From Pseudomonas viridiflava (GTDB lineage Bacteria; Pseudomonadota; Gammaproteobacteria; Pseudomonadales; Pseudomonadaceae), in assembly GCF_900591205.1 (NCBI RefSeq), contig NZ_UUPU01000105.1, positions 1-64,000 on the forward strand: a DNA stretch of 64,000 nucleotides, read 5' to 3'. Below are positions 1 to 11,791 of this stretch, one piece after another. The first letter of the stretch is position 1. Each line of letters opens with the position of its first letter. A model generated the notes under the pieces. That model did no database searches, was not told where the DNA came from, and saw only the letters and a program-made list of their open reading frames with translations. A program made the translations under genes and the position numbers.

Positions 1-20
1 AAGCCAGCTCCCACATTTGA
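1..20. repeat. partial REP element at window edge
   Basis: The first bases match one arm of the REP-type repeats found elsewhere in the window; the same AAGCCAGCTCCCACATT string occurs at about 49066-49082. The rest of the element lies outside the window. Confidence 0.55.
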
Positions 21-149
21 ACCGAGGAAGGCTTCAATAATCAGGTCGGCTGTCAGGCCGCCGTGCTTTGCTTTGTTTTTGATCTGGCCCTTACATCCTT
101 ACCGCTGACGAAGTCAGCGATCTTTTGATCCAGGGCTTTTGATCGTGAT

Positions 150-385
150 CTGAGGCGCCCCGTCAATCACGCTGGCCTCACGCAGGCTTGAATCCGTGGG
201 CAACCCGGCAGGACGCCGGGTTAGCCGCGCTGGGCCAAGGATGGCCCATCGCGGCGGCCCACGCTCCAAAGCCGGAGTGAGGGCACACCGAGCCAGAGCG
301 AGGTGCCGAGTGATGGGGCGAAGACCTTTTGGTTACTTTTGGGTCTTTCCAAAAGTGACCCGCTGTAAGAGCGGAACCATAACCC
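150..385 (+). repeat. multi-copy Pseudomonas intergenic repeat with hairpins
   Basis: This stretch resembles a repeat I recognise from many Pseudomonas genomes, often mis-annotated as short hypothetical proteins. Visible structure: an 8-bp hairpin (202-209 with 215-222), a second hairpin with an internal mismatch (225-236 with 243-254), and a 7-bp CTTTTGG/CCAAAAG stem (326-332 with 349-355). Open frames cross it on both strands but none has a convincing ribosome-binding site or protein-like composition. Boundaries are approximate, and recognition as a dispersed family rests on memory. Confidence 0.5.
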
Positions 386-410
386 GCCGTAACGCAAACA
401 ACGGATATAC

Positions 411-442
411 ACCCCACCCCCACCCCCACCCCAAACCACCCC
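411..442 (-). other. C-rich tract, G-quadruplex-capable on minus strand
   Basis: Runs of four or five C separated by single A residues, then AAA and A, give at least four G-runs of four or more on the minus strand with very short loops. This fits the canonical G-quadruplex pattern. It lies just upstream of a putative promoter at 457-485. Confidence 0.6.
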
Positions 443-456
443 ATGACTATTGCAAT

Positions 457-485
457 TTGGGCAACAGTCATTATCTTGTTACACT
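457..485 (+). promoter_or_regulatory. putative sigma-70 promoter of small RNA or porin leader
   Basis: TTGGGC at 457-462 and TACACT at 480-485 are separated by exactly 17 bp, which predicts a start near 492. Matches to the hexamer consensus are moderate; the promoter is inferred from spacing and from the terminator 130 bp downstream. Confidence 0.35.
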
Positions 486-491
486 CTGTAC

Positions 492-638
492 CCCACCGCT
501 ACCCTGCGTTAATTTGACGCATCGACGAGCGCATCGGCAAAGACAGCCCCCCCCGCGCCCAAATTCCCCTCGACTTATTTCCAGGGCTCTACACTGGGAA
601 TCTGTCTTAAAGCCGCTGACTTCAGCGGCTTTTTTTTG
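492..638 (+). ncRNA. candidate small RNA or porin-gene attenuator leader
   Basis: The segment runs from a predicted start near 492 to a strong intrinsic terminator at 611-637 and holds no convincing reading frame. It contains C-rich stretches (a run of eight C at 547-554 and CCCC near 566-569) that could pair with G-rich ribosome-binding sites. It could be a free small RNA of about 147 nt, or a leader that attenuates the downstream porin gene at 707. I do not recognise it as a named family. Confidence 0.35.
611..637 (+). terminator. intrinsic terminator upstream of the porin gene
   Basis: A perfect 9-bp stem AGCCGCTGA/TCAGCGGCT (611-619 with 622-630) with a minimal loop is followed by a run of T. 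It ends about 70 bp before the porin start, so it either closes an upstream short transcript or acts as an attenuator. Confidence 0.8.
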
Positions 639-706
639 CCGTAAAAAAAGGCCAGGCACACCCCCACGACACTGGCCGTTTTCGATTGACCAAAGGAGCT
701 TTACCG

Positions 707-2029
707 GTGAAGAACTCGCTGACGCTGACCCCGTTATTCCTCGCGATTGCAGCAACGATCATCCCCCTTGCCCACGCAGCAGACACCCCACCCACCGACG
801 GTTTCGTCGAAGGCTCACACCTCACGATCAACACCCGCAACTACTACATGAACCGCGACCGCCGCGACATCCACACCGATGACAGCAAAGAATGGGGCCA
901 GGGCTTTCTCGGCACCTTCGAATCCGGCTACACCCAGGGCACCGTCGGCTTCGGCCTCGACGCCCACGCCATGCTCGGGCTCAAGCTCGACGGCGGTGGC
1001 GGCACCGACGGTTCCAGCATCCTTCCCTATGGCAGCGGCAACGGCAAAGCGCCCGGCTCGTTCTCCACAGCCGGCGGCACCTTGAAAATGCGCGCCTTCG
1101 ACACCGAGCTGAAGGCCGGCGACCTGTTCCTCAACAACCCGGTGATCGCCGGCGGCATGACCCGCATGCTGCCGCAGACTTTCCGTGGCGTGAGCCTGAC
1201 CAACCACAGCTTCGACGGCTGGATGCTCGAAGGCGGCCAGGCCAGCTTCACCAAGCTCTACAACCAGAGCGGCCACCGGCGCATCGGCACCAGCTACGGC
1301 GCCCTGCCGACCAACACCGACAGCCAGCACATGAACTGGGCCGGTGTGTCGTTCAGCGGCATTGATGGCCTGACGAGCAACCTGTACGCCTCCGAACTCA
1401 AGGACGTATGGCACCAGTACTACTACGATTTGGACTACACCTACGCGCTCAATGACCTGGTCAGCCTCAACCCGGGCCTGCACTACTACCACACCCAGGA
1501 CACCGGCCAGTCGCTGCTAGGCGATATCGACAACAACACCTACAGCCTGCATTTCACCGTAGGCGTGGGCAACCACAGCGTCACCGCCGCCTACCAACGG
1601 GTCAACGGCAATACGCCGTTCGACTACATCGCCCAGGGCGATAGCGTGTATCTGGACAACTCCCAGCAATACTCGGACTTCAACGGCCCCAATGAACGCT
1701 CGTGGAAGCTCAAGTATGCCTACGACTTCGCTGGCCTCGGCATGCCTGGCCTGACCTCGGCGGTGTCCTACATCAGCGGCAAGACCGACCTCACCAAGGT
1801 CGACCCGCAAAGCCGTGGCTACAGCGCCTGGTACAGCGCCGACGGCAAGGACGCCAAGCACTGGGAACGTGATATCGACCTCAAATATGTGGTGCAGGGC
1901 GGCAAGGCCAAGGACCTGGCCGTGCGCCTGCAGTGGGCGACCAACCGCGGTAGCAACGGCTACTCGGCGGTGGACCGCGATGTGGATGAATACCGTGTGA
2001 TCGTCGACTACCCGATCAACGTGTTCTGA
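707..2029 (+). CDS. OprD-family outer-membrane porin
   Basis: A 440-residue protein with a signal peptide (about residues 1-24, cut after AHA) followed by a beta-barrel sequence rich in aromatic and glycine residues. The N-terminal region with [13 protein letters not shown] and the C-terminal phenylalanine needed for outer-membrane assembly are typical of OprD/OpdK-type porins, which pass small acidic or basic nutrients. The GTG start at 707 is chosen because AAAGGAG lies 8 bases upstream; an in-frame TTG at 686 would precede that site. The length fits the family (about 420-450). The substrate cannot be told from sequence. An intrinsic terminator stands just upstream, and a diguanylate cyclase follows 86 bp downstream. 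Confidence 0.9.
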   Translation: MKNSLTLTPLFLAIAATIIPLAHAADTPPTDGFVEGSHLTINTRNYYMNRDRRDIHTDDSKEWGQGFLGTFESGYTQGTVGFGLDAHAMLGLKLDGGGGTDGSSILPYGSGNGKAPGSFSTAGGTLKMRAFDTELKAGDLFLNNPVIAGGMTRMLPQTFRGVSLTNHSFDGWMLEGGQASFTKLYNQSGHRRIGTSYGALPTNTDSQHMNWAGVSFSGIDGLTSNLYASELKDVWHQYYYDLDYTYALNDLVSLNPGLHYYHTQDTGQSLLGDIDNNTYSLHFTVGVGNHSVTAAYQRVNGNTPFDYIAQGDSVYLDNSQQYSDFNGPNERSWKLKYAYDFAGLGMPGLTSAVSYISGKTDLTKVDPQSRGYSAWYSADGKDAKHWERDIDLKYVVQGGKAKDLAVRLQWATNRGSNGYSAVDRDVDEYRVIVDYPINVF

Positions 2030-2066
2030 GACTCGAATCTTTCTTTTGAACCAGTGATTTAATTTT

Positions 2067-2118
2067 CATCGCGCAGAACTAAACTGCCAGTATCTTCCCG
2101 GTTGAAGTCTGCGCGATG
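2067..2118 (+). promoter_or_regulatory. 11-bp perfect inverted repeat covering a start codon
   Basis: CATCGCGCAGA (2067-2077) and TCTGCGCGATG (2108-2118) are perfect reverse complements separated by 30 bases. The right arm contains the ATG start of the diguanylate cyclase gene. As RNA this would form an 11-bp stem that hides the start codon; as DNA it could be an operator. A CTAAACT element, close to an RpoS-type -10, lies at 2079-2085 between the arms. Confidence 0.6.
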
Positions 2119-3609
2119 AGTCAACACCGTGTCCGTACCCCACCTGCACACCCGGAGCGCTTGCTGATCCTCGGCAGCGGCCTGACTGTCGTCCTGATTG
2201 TGATCATCGTCGCAGCACTGCTGATCCGCGAACACAGCAGCACGCTGCAGGCGGCCAAACGCTCCACCACCAATATTGCCCAACTGATCAACGCCGACGT
2301 ACTGCGAAATGTCGAGCTATATGACTTGGCACTCACGGGGCTGATTGCGGCCACGCAACGCGAAGACCTGTCCCGGGTTGCCGCGAATATCCAGCACCTG
2401 GTGCGGTTCGACTTGTCCACAGCCGCGCCGTATAAGGGCGAAGTGCTGCTGTTGGATGCCGAGGGCAATGTCATTGCAGACTCATCCACCTTGCAGCCTA
2501 CGCCGCGCAATTTTGCCAACCGCGATTATTTCCAGGCGCATGCAAAGAATCCCCAAGCCGGTTTGTTTATAAGTCGCCCCTTCAGGATCCACTGCAACTG
2601 CGACCAGGTATGGCGGATGGCATTCAGTCGCCGCGTGTCAGGCCCCAATGGTGAGTTCGCCGGCGTGGCCGTGGCGACCATGCGCCTGGCGTATTTCGAC
2701 CAGCTGTTCAACACCCTGACCATCGGCAACGGCAGCAGCGTCAACCTGCTCAACAACAAAGGCATTCTGCTGGCCCAACAGCCGCTGCTGGAACGCGACA
2801 TGATCGACAAGGACCTGAGCGAACGGCCGAACTTCAAGCGCATGCTGCGTGAAGGCAGTGGCAGCTTCCAGGCCATCTCGGCGATCAGTGGCCAGGAGCG
2901 CCTGTACACCTTCACCACTGTCGGCGAACTGCCGCTGATTGTAGTGGTGGCGCTGTCCAGCCAGGATGTGTTCGCCCCCTGGAAACGCGCCGCGTGGCTG
3001 ACCAGCGGCGCTACCGGCATTCTCTGCATTGGCCTGTTGTGGCTGACCTGGATGCTGCGCCGGGAATTGCGCCGTCGTTATCGCGCTGAACGTGTGCTGT
3101 CAGAACTGGCAGCCACCGACGCCCTGACCGGCCTGGCAAATCGTCGCGTGCTGGATGAACGCCTGCGCCTGGAATGGGACCGCGCTCAGCGTTCCACCGA
3201 ACCACTGACGGTGCTGATGATCGACGTGGACCACTTCAAGGCATTCAACGATCGCCACGGCCATCAAGGCGGTGATGAGGCGCTGCGGATGGTGGCGCAG
3301 GTAATCGGCACCAATATCCGCCGCCCGGCTGACCTGGCGGCACGCTACGGCGGAGAGGAGTTTGCGGTGGTGTTGCCAGTGACCGATGCCAAAGGCGCGA
3401 TGGTCATCGCCGAGCATATCCGCAGCGGCGTCGAACACTTGCCTCGTGTGGCGGGGAGCGAGCGCCCGATCACGGTGAGCATTGGTATGAGTACCTGGGA
3501 TAAACGCAGCCGTATGTCCCTGGAGGCATTGTTGTTGAGTGCGGACCAGGCGCTGTATGAAGCCAAGCACACCGGGCGCAATCGAATTGTGGATGCTGCG
3601 ACGCTCTGA
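2116..3609 (+). CDS. membrane-anchored diguanylate cyclase (Cache-GGDEF)
   Basis: A 497-residue inner-membrane signalling enzyme predicted to make cyclic di-GMP from two GTP. A first membrane helix (about 17-36) and a second (about 296-313) enclose a periplasmic domain that looks like a double-Cache/PDC ligand sensor. The C-terminal GGDEF domain (about 330-495) has an intact GGEEF active-site loop at 412-416, and RPAD five residues upstream is a good product-inhibition I-site. The periplasmic part contains an unusual HCNCDQVW stretch. No strong ribosome-binding site precedes the ATG, and that ATG lies in an 11-bp inverted repeat. The periplasmic ligand is unknown. Confidence 0.92.
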   Translation: MSQHRVRTPPAHPERLLILGSGLTVVLIVIIVAALLIREHSSTLQAAKRSTTNIAQLINADVLRNVELYDLALTGLIAATQREDLSRVAANIQHLVRFDLSTAAPYKGEVLLLDAEGNVIADSSTLQPTPRNFANRDYFQAHAKNPQAGLFISRPFRIHCNCDQVWRMAFSRRVSGPNGEFAGVAVATMRLAYFDQLFNTLTIGNGSSVNLLNNKGILLAQQPLLERDMIDKDLSERPNFKRMLREGSGSFQAISAISGQERLYTFTTVGELPLIVVVALSSQDVFAPWKRAAWLTSGATGILCIGLLWLTWMLRRELRRRYRAERVLSELAATDALTGLANRRVLDERLRLEWDRAQRSTEPLTVLMIDVDHFKAFNDRHGHQGGDEALRMVAQVIGTNIRRPADLAARYGGEEFAVVLPVTDAKGAMVIAEHIRSGVEHLPRVAGSERPITVSIGMSTWDKRSRMSLEALLLSADQALYEAKHTGRNRIVDAATL

Positions 3610-3629
3610 ATCGCGCAGCCCCTCCCGAT

Positions 3630-3778
3630 GTGGCGAGCGGGCTTGCCCGCGTTGGGCTGCGAAGCGGCCCCAGAACCTGAGGCCGCGTTTGGCCAGGCGG
3701 TTCGGTAGGGGGCTTTTGGGGCTGCTTCGCAGCCCAACGCGAGCAAGCTCGCTCGCCACAACAAGCTCGCTCGCCACG
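3630..3778. repeat. long REP-type inverted repeat
   Basis: Left arm GTGGCGAGCGGGCTTGCCCG from 3630, continuing through GTTGGGCTGCGAAGC, is mirrored at 3721-3759 by a GCTTCGCAGCCCAACGCGAGC arm and a REP end. A second copy of the CAAGCTCGCTCGCCAC end follows at about 3762-3777. It lies between two convergent genes. Confidence 0.75.
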
Positions 3779-3836
3779 ACAAGCTGGTTTGCAACAAGAT
3801 ATTGCTTGCCACATTAGGCCGGATCGCTTCGGGCAT

Positions 3837-3864
3837 AAAAAAAGGCCACCCTAAGGTGGCCTTT
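3837..3864 (-). terminator. intrinsic terminator of lpxC
   Basis: A 10-bp stem AAAGGCCACC/GGTGGCCTTT (3841-3850 with 3855-3864) with loop CTAA. On the minus strand it is followed by a run of seven T, placing it 26 bases after the lpxC stop codon. It closes the dcw-lpxC transcript. Confidence 0.85.
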
Positions 3865-3890
3865 CAAAACTAAAGAAAGAGAGTTGTTAC

Positions 3891-4838
<948 letters not shown>

Positions 4839-4854
4839 TCAACAAAGGCTGGCG

Positions 4855-4863
4855 ATAATAGCA
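4855..4863 (-). promoter_or_regulatory. putative lpxC promoter (extended -10)
   Basis: On the minus strand TGC is followed directly by TATTAT, an extended -10 element, in the 112-bp ftsZ-lpxC gap. No good -35 is seen at 16-18 bp, as is common for extended -10 promoters. It would let lpxC be expressed separately from ftsZ. Confidence 0.4.
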
Positions 4864-4914
4864 GACCAGACCTTTGCTGAACACCAATCACCTTCATAGC
4901 CCTGATACATTCCA

Positions 4915-6111
4915 TTAATCGGCCTGACGACGCAGGAATGCCGGGATGTCCAGGTAGTCCAGATCATCTTGCGGATTCGGGCTACGGGACGCCGCAGCAC
5001 CGGCCTGAGCCTGGTTGCGCATCACGGTCGGACGATCCAGATCACGGTAGTTAACCGACGGCAGTTCCTGGCGCGCAGGCGCTGGAGCGGCAGCCGATTG
5101 GCTGGCGTGGCTGGTATGAACGGTATTGTCGATGACCTTAACAGGCTTCTCGATTTTTGCGCCCAGACCGGTCGCAACCACGGTCACGTGCAGTTCGTCG
5201 CGCATGTCCGGATCAATAACCGTACCGACTTTGACCATGGCGTGTTCGGAAGCGAAGGCTTCGATGATGCTACCCACGTCGGAGTACTCACCCAGGGACA
5301 GGTCAGGACCGGCGGTGATGTTCACCAGGATGCCGCGTGCGCCTTGCAGGTTCACGTCTTCCAGCAACGGGTTGCGGATGGCCGCTTCAGTGGCTTCACG
5401 TGCACGGTTAGGACCGCTGGCGCAGCCAGTGCCCATCATCGCCATGCCCATTTCGCTCATCACGGTACGTACGTCGGCAAAGTCGACGTTGATCATGCCT
5501 GGGCGCTTGATGATGTCGGAGATACCGCGAACGGCACCCGCCAGTACATCGTCAGCCTTGGCGAACGCGGACAGCAGGCTTGCGTCCTTGCCCAGAATGG
5601 TCAGCAGCTTCTCGTTGGGAATGGTGATCAACGAGTCGACGCTTTCAGACAGCAGACGGATGCCTTCGTCGGCGATCTGCATGCGCTTGCGACCTTCGAA
5701 CGGGAACGGACGGGTCACGACGGCAACCGTCAGAATCCCCATTTCCTTGGCCACTTCGGCAATGATTGGTGCTGCACCGGTGCCGGTGCCGCCACCCATG
5801 CCGGTGGTGATGAACACCATGTTGGTGCCTTGCAGCACTTCAGCGATACGCTCGCGGTCTTCCAGAGCGGCTTGACGGCCGACTTCCGGGTTGGCGCCGG
5901 CGCCGAGGCCCTTGGTCACAGCTGTGCCCAATTGCAGGATGGTCCGCGCGCCGATGCTTTTCAGCGCCTGGGCATCAGTGTTGGCGCAGATGAATTCAAC
6001 GCCTTCAATGTTGCTCTTGACCATATGGTTGACAGCGTTGCCGCCGCCACCACCAACACCAATCACTTTGATGACCGGGCTGGCGGGGATGTTGTCTACG
6101 AGTTCGAACAT
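4915..6111 (-). CDS. ftsZ: cell division tubulin homologue FtsZ
   Basis: GTPase that polymerises at mid-cell to form the Z ring. The 398-residue protein has the tubulin signature GGGTGTG near residues 107-113, the N-terminal VIGVGGGGGNAVNHM nucleotide-binding loop, a variable linker (about 320-380) and the conserved C-terminal peptide around DYLDIPAFLRRQAD that binds FtsA and ZipA. The ATG is preceded by a strong AAGGAGAG site within the 66-bp ftsA-ftsZ gap. Confidence 0.99.
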   Translation of the reverse strand: MFELVDNIPASPVIKVIGVGGGGGNAVNHMVKSNIEGVEFICANTDAQALKSIGARTILQLGTAVTKGLGAGANPEVGRQAALEDRERIAEVLQGTNMVFITTGMGGGTGTGAAPIIAEVAKEMGILTVAVVTRPFPFEGRKRMQIADEGIRLLSESVDSLITIPNEKLLTILGKDASLLSAFAKADDVLAGAVRGISDIIKRPGMINVDFADVRTVMSEMGMAMMGTGCASGPNRAREATEAAIRNPLLEDVNLQGARGILVNITAGPDLSLGEYSDVGSIIEAFASEHAMVKVGTVIDPDMRDELHVTVVATGLGAKIEKPVKVIDNTVHTSHASQSAAAPAPARQELPSVNYRDLDRPTVMRNQAQAGAAASRSPNPQDDLDYLDIPAFLRRQAD

Positions 6112-6177
6112 GTTCCCTCTCCTTTCGTTTTCTCTAGTTTTTTCGCCTACTGCTTACTGCGGTGTTGCGGTAAATCT

Positions 6178-7440
6178 TTAGAAATTGCCCTTGACCCAAG
6201 CCTGCAAGCGCTCGAACAACGGCGCTTTCGCCTCGTCGTCGCTGCGGTAGCTGTCACGGTTGCTCGGGCCCGACAGGGAAATGCCGTCGGTCTGCTTTTG
6301 CAGCCCGTACAACAGCAAGCCCACACCGGTGGAATAAATCGGGTTGCGCACCACGTCGCCCAGGCCCTTGACGCCATGGGGCACGCCCAGGCGCACCGGC
6401 ATGTGGAAGATTTCCTCGGCCAGTTCGACCGCGCCTTCCATCTTCGAGGTGCCGCCGGTCAGCACGATGCCGGCCGGGATCAAATCTTCGTAGCCGCTGC
6501 GGCGCAGTTCCGCCTGGATCAGGGTGAACAGCTCGTCGTAGCGCGGTTCGACCACTTCGGCCAGAGCCTGGCGCGACAGTTCACGCGGTGGACGGTCGCC
6601 GACGCTTGGGACCTTGATGGTTTCACCGGCACCGGCCAGCTTGGCCAGGGCGCAGGCGTAGCGGATCTTGATTTCTTCGGCGTACTGGGTCGGTGTACGC
6701 AGCGCCATGGCGATGTCGTTGGTAACCTGGTCGCCGGCAATCGGGATCACGGCGGTGTGACGGATCGCACCTTCGGTGAAGATCGCGATGTCGGTGGTGC
6801 CGCCGCCGATGTCGACCAGGCATACGCCCAGCTCTTTTTCGTCGTCGGTCAGTACCGAGTAGGCCGAAGCCAACTGCTCAAGAATAATGTCGTCGATTTC
6901 CAGGCCGCAGCGGCGCACGCATTTTTCAATGTTCTGTGCGGCGTTGACGGCGCAGGTCACCACGTGAACCTTGGCTTCCAGACGTACGCCGGACATGCCC
7001 AGAGGCTCGCGAACGCCTTCCTGGTTATCAATCACGTAGTCCTGCGGCAGCGTATGCAGCACGCGCTGGTCAGCCGGGATCGCCACGGCCTGAGCGGCGT
7101 CGAGTACACGCTCAAGGTCAGCCGAGCTGACTTCGCGGTCGCGGATCGCCACGATGCCGTGGGAGTTCAGGCTGCGGATATGGTTGCCGGCCACGCCGAC
7201 GAACGCCGAGTGAATCCGGCAACCGGCCATCAGCTGCGCTTCTTCGATAGCGCGCTGGATCGACTGCACGGTGGACTCGATGTTCACCACCACGCCCTTC
7301 TTCAGGCCCCGGGACGGATGCGTGCCAATACCGACGATTTCGATCGTGCCGTCTTCCCCGACCTCGCCCACCAGCGCCACCACCTTGGAGGTGCCGATAT
7401 CGAGACCGACGATCATTTTGCCGCTTTGCACGTTTGCCAT
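6178..7440 (-). CDS. ftsA: cell division actin-like protein FtsA
   Basis: Actin-fold ATPase that tethers FtsZ to the inner membrane and recruits later divisome proteins. The 420-residue protein shows the N-terminal phosphate loop GLDIGTSKVVALVGE, the second phosphate loop LVDIGGGTTDIAIF and a C-terminal amphipathic helix (LFERLQAWVKGNF) that acts as membrane anchor. It starts 15 bp after ftsQ ends and precedes ftsZ, the standard dcw order. Confidence 0.98.
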   Translation of the reverse strand: MANVQSGKMIVGLDIGTSKVVALVGEVGEDGTIEIVGIGTHPSRGLKKGVVVNIESTVQSIQRAIEEAQLMAGCRIHSAFVGVAGNHIRSLNSHGIVAIRDREVSSADLERVLDAAQAVAIPADQRVLHTLPQDYVIDNQEGVREPLGMSGVRLEAKVHVVTCAVNAAQNIEKCVRRCGLEIDDIILEQLASAYSVLTDDEKELGVCLVDIGGGTTDIAIFTEGAIRHTAVIPIAGDQVTNDIAMALRTPTQYAEEIKIRYACALAKLAGAGETIKVPSVGDRPPRELSRQALAEVVEPRYDELFTLIQAELRRSGYEDLIPAGIVLTGGTSKMEGAVELAEEIFHMPVRLGVPHGVKGLGDVVRNPIYSTGVGLLLYGLQKQTDGISLSGPSNRDSYRSDDEAKAPLFERLQAWVKGNF

Positions 7441-7455
7441 GGGTCCTGCCTCTTC

Positions 7456-8325
7456 TTAATTCTTCGCGACAGCGGGTTGCGCTGCCGTGGGCGCAGCCGG
7501 TTCACGCCAGCCGACGGCAAGGCCGTTGGCGTAACGCAGGTCGACGCTCGCAATGTTCGTAATCTGTTCTTTCAAGGTCTTGTCGTAGATGGCAATAAAA
7601 CGGCGCATCTTTTCCACCAAGCGGTCGCGTCCCAGCAACAACTGGATGCCTGGGCCGGAACTGCCTGCCCCGGTCGTCAAAAACCAGCTGCCCCGCTCAC
7701 GCAGTTCCAAGCGTGCAATGGAGAAGCCCAGTGGCCGCAGCATCTGGCTCAGGGCCTGGTACTGCTGCATCACTTGCTGTTGCGCCCGCTGCGGTCCGAA
7801 CAGCTGCGGCAGGTGCTCGTAGTTGGCCAGCTCACGCGGGGTGAACGCCTGGCCCTGGTTGTTCAACAGCGCTTCGTCACCCCAGCGGGCCACGGGCAGT
7901 TGTTCTTCCAGGCGGATCGTCACCTGGTCCGGCCATACGCGGCGAACTTCGGCGTGAGCGATCCACGGCATCTGTTCCAGCTCCGAGCGCATACCGGCCA
8001 GGTCGATGGTAAAGAAGCTCGCCGCCAGGTAGGGGCCGATGCGCTGCTGCACCGCTTGCTGACTGATGTAGCTCAGGTCGCCCTGCACACTGATCTTGGT
8101 GATCGGCCGGTCGGCATACGGCAATAGACGCTGCGCGCCTTCGTAAGTGCCGAAGCCCAACACCACCAGCATTACCGGCCAGAACAGCGCCTTGAGGAAA
8201 CCAAAGTTGGCTTTCGGCAGGCGCGCCGACATCGGCTCTTTAGCCACCATTCGGCTGGCACCCCGTGGCACCGGCTTGCGGCTCGGTGCTTGCGGGGGCT
8301 GATGACGAAGCGATGCGCCTTTCAT
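7456..8325 (-). CDS. ftsQ: cell division protein FtsQ
   Basis: Bitopic inner-membrane divisome protein that, with FtsB and FtsL, controls septal wall synthesis. The 289-residue product has a short basic cytoplasmic tail, one membrane helix (about residues 43-62), a POTRA domain and a beta domain. The ATG at 8325 is chosen because GAGG lies 8 bases upstream and the start follows the ddlB stop by 4 bases; an in-frame TTG at 8346 would overlap ddlB. Strong similarity to Pseudomonas FtsQ starts at the MKGASLRHQ segment. Confidence 0.95.
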   Translation of the reverse strand: MKGASLRHQPPQAPSRKPVPRGASRMVAKEPMSARLPKANFGFLKALFWPVMLVVLGFGTYEGAQRLLPYADRPITKISVQGDLSYISQQAVQQRIGPYLAASFFTIDLAGMRSELEQMPWIAHAEVRRVWPDQVTIRLEEQLPVARWGDEALLNNQGQAFTPRELANYEHLPQLFGPQRAQQQVMQQYQALSQMLRPLGFSIARLELRERGSWFLTTGAGSSGPGIQLLLGRDRLVEKMRRFIAIYDKTLKEQITNIASVDLRYANGLAVGWREPAAPTAAQPAVAKN

Positions 8326-8329
8326 GTCC

Positions 8330-10720
<2,391 letters not shown>

Positions 10721-10728
<8 letters not shown>

Positions 10729-11791
10729 GGGCCACCTCCAGGCAGATATCGACCACGGTGCGGGTTGCGTCAGGTTTGGCCAGGCGGCTTGCGGTGCTCG
10801 CCATGCTGTTGAGTCGTTCCGGTTGCATCAAAACCTCGGTCAGGCGTGCGGCCAAATCGGCGGCGCCAGTCGTTCTTTGCGGCAGCAGGAAGGCAGCGCC
10901 CTCCCCGGCCAAATATTCGGCGTTGCGGGTCTGGTGATCGTCGATGGCATGGGGCAAAGGCACCAGCAATGACGGCAGACCGGCGGCGGCCAGTTCACTG
11001 ACGGTCAGCGCACCAGCGCGACAGACCACCAGGTCGGCCCAGCCATAGGCATGGGCCATGTCTTTGATGAAGGGCTGTACATTCGCCTCGACACCGGCCT
11101 CGCGATAGCGCTCGGCGGTGATTTCATCGTGGTTCTTGCCGGCCTGGTGGAAGATCTCCGGGCGCAATGGCTCAGGCAGTTGCGCCAGCGCTTCAGGCAG
11201 CAATTTGTTCAGCGGCTCGGCACCCAGGCTTCCGCCCAGGATCAGCAGATGTGCCCTGCGCCCGGCCAGGGCCTGACGGGCGATGCCCATAAACAGTTCG
11301 GTACGCACCGGGTTGCCGGTGGTGCGGCGTTTGCCCGAGGCACTGAAGGTGTTCGGGAACGCTTCACACACCCGCGCGGCCAAGGGCACCAGCAGGCGGT
11401 TGGCGGTGCCGGCGACGGCGTTCTGCTCATGCACGATCACCGGCACGCCGGCGAGCCTGGCGGCAACGCCGCCAGGGCCGGTCACATAACCGCCAAAACC
11501 GAGCACACACACCGGTTTCAACTCACGGATGAGCTTGCGTGCCTGCCACAGTGCCTTGAGCAACACGAAAGGCGCCTTGAGCAGGGACAGCTTGCCCTTG
11601 CCGCGCAGGCCGGTGACGTTGATCAAATGCAGCGGCAAGCCGGCATTGGGCACCAATTCATTTTCGATCCCACGCGGCGTGCCCAGCCAGTGCACGGTAT
11701 AGCCACGGTTCTGGAATTCCCGCGCACAGGCCAGGGCCGGGAACACGTGGCCCCCGGTGCCGCCCGCCATGATCAGCACGTTAGCGCCCAT
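10721..11791 (-). CDS. murG: undecaprenyl-PP-MurNAc-pentapeptide GlcNAc transferase
   Basis: Peripheral membrane glycosyltransferase (GT28) converting lipid I to lipid II on the cytoplasmic face. The 356-residue protein has the N-terminal [12 protein letters not shown] glycine-rich loop, a second G loop around [12 protein letters not shown] and the C-terminal UDP-GlcNAc-binding region [22 protein letters not shown]. It overlaps ftsW upstream by 11 bp and murC downstream by 8 bp. Confidence 0.98.

Noticed and set aside
196-882. 228-codon frame over the left-end repeat and the porin start
   Set aside because: It runs through the repeat, the C-rich tract and the terminator, overlaps the porin in another frame and has no ribosome-binding site.
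4969-8127. 1052-codon plus-strand open frame opposite ftsZ-ftsA-ftsQ
   Set aside because: It is fully antisense to three well-supported essential genes, spans their boundaries and has low-complexity His/Gln/Arg/Ala-rich content typical of shadow frames in high-GC DNA.
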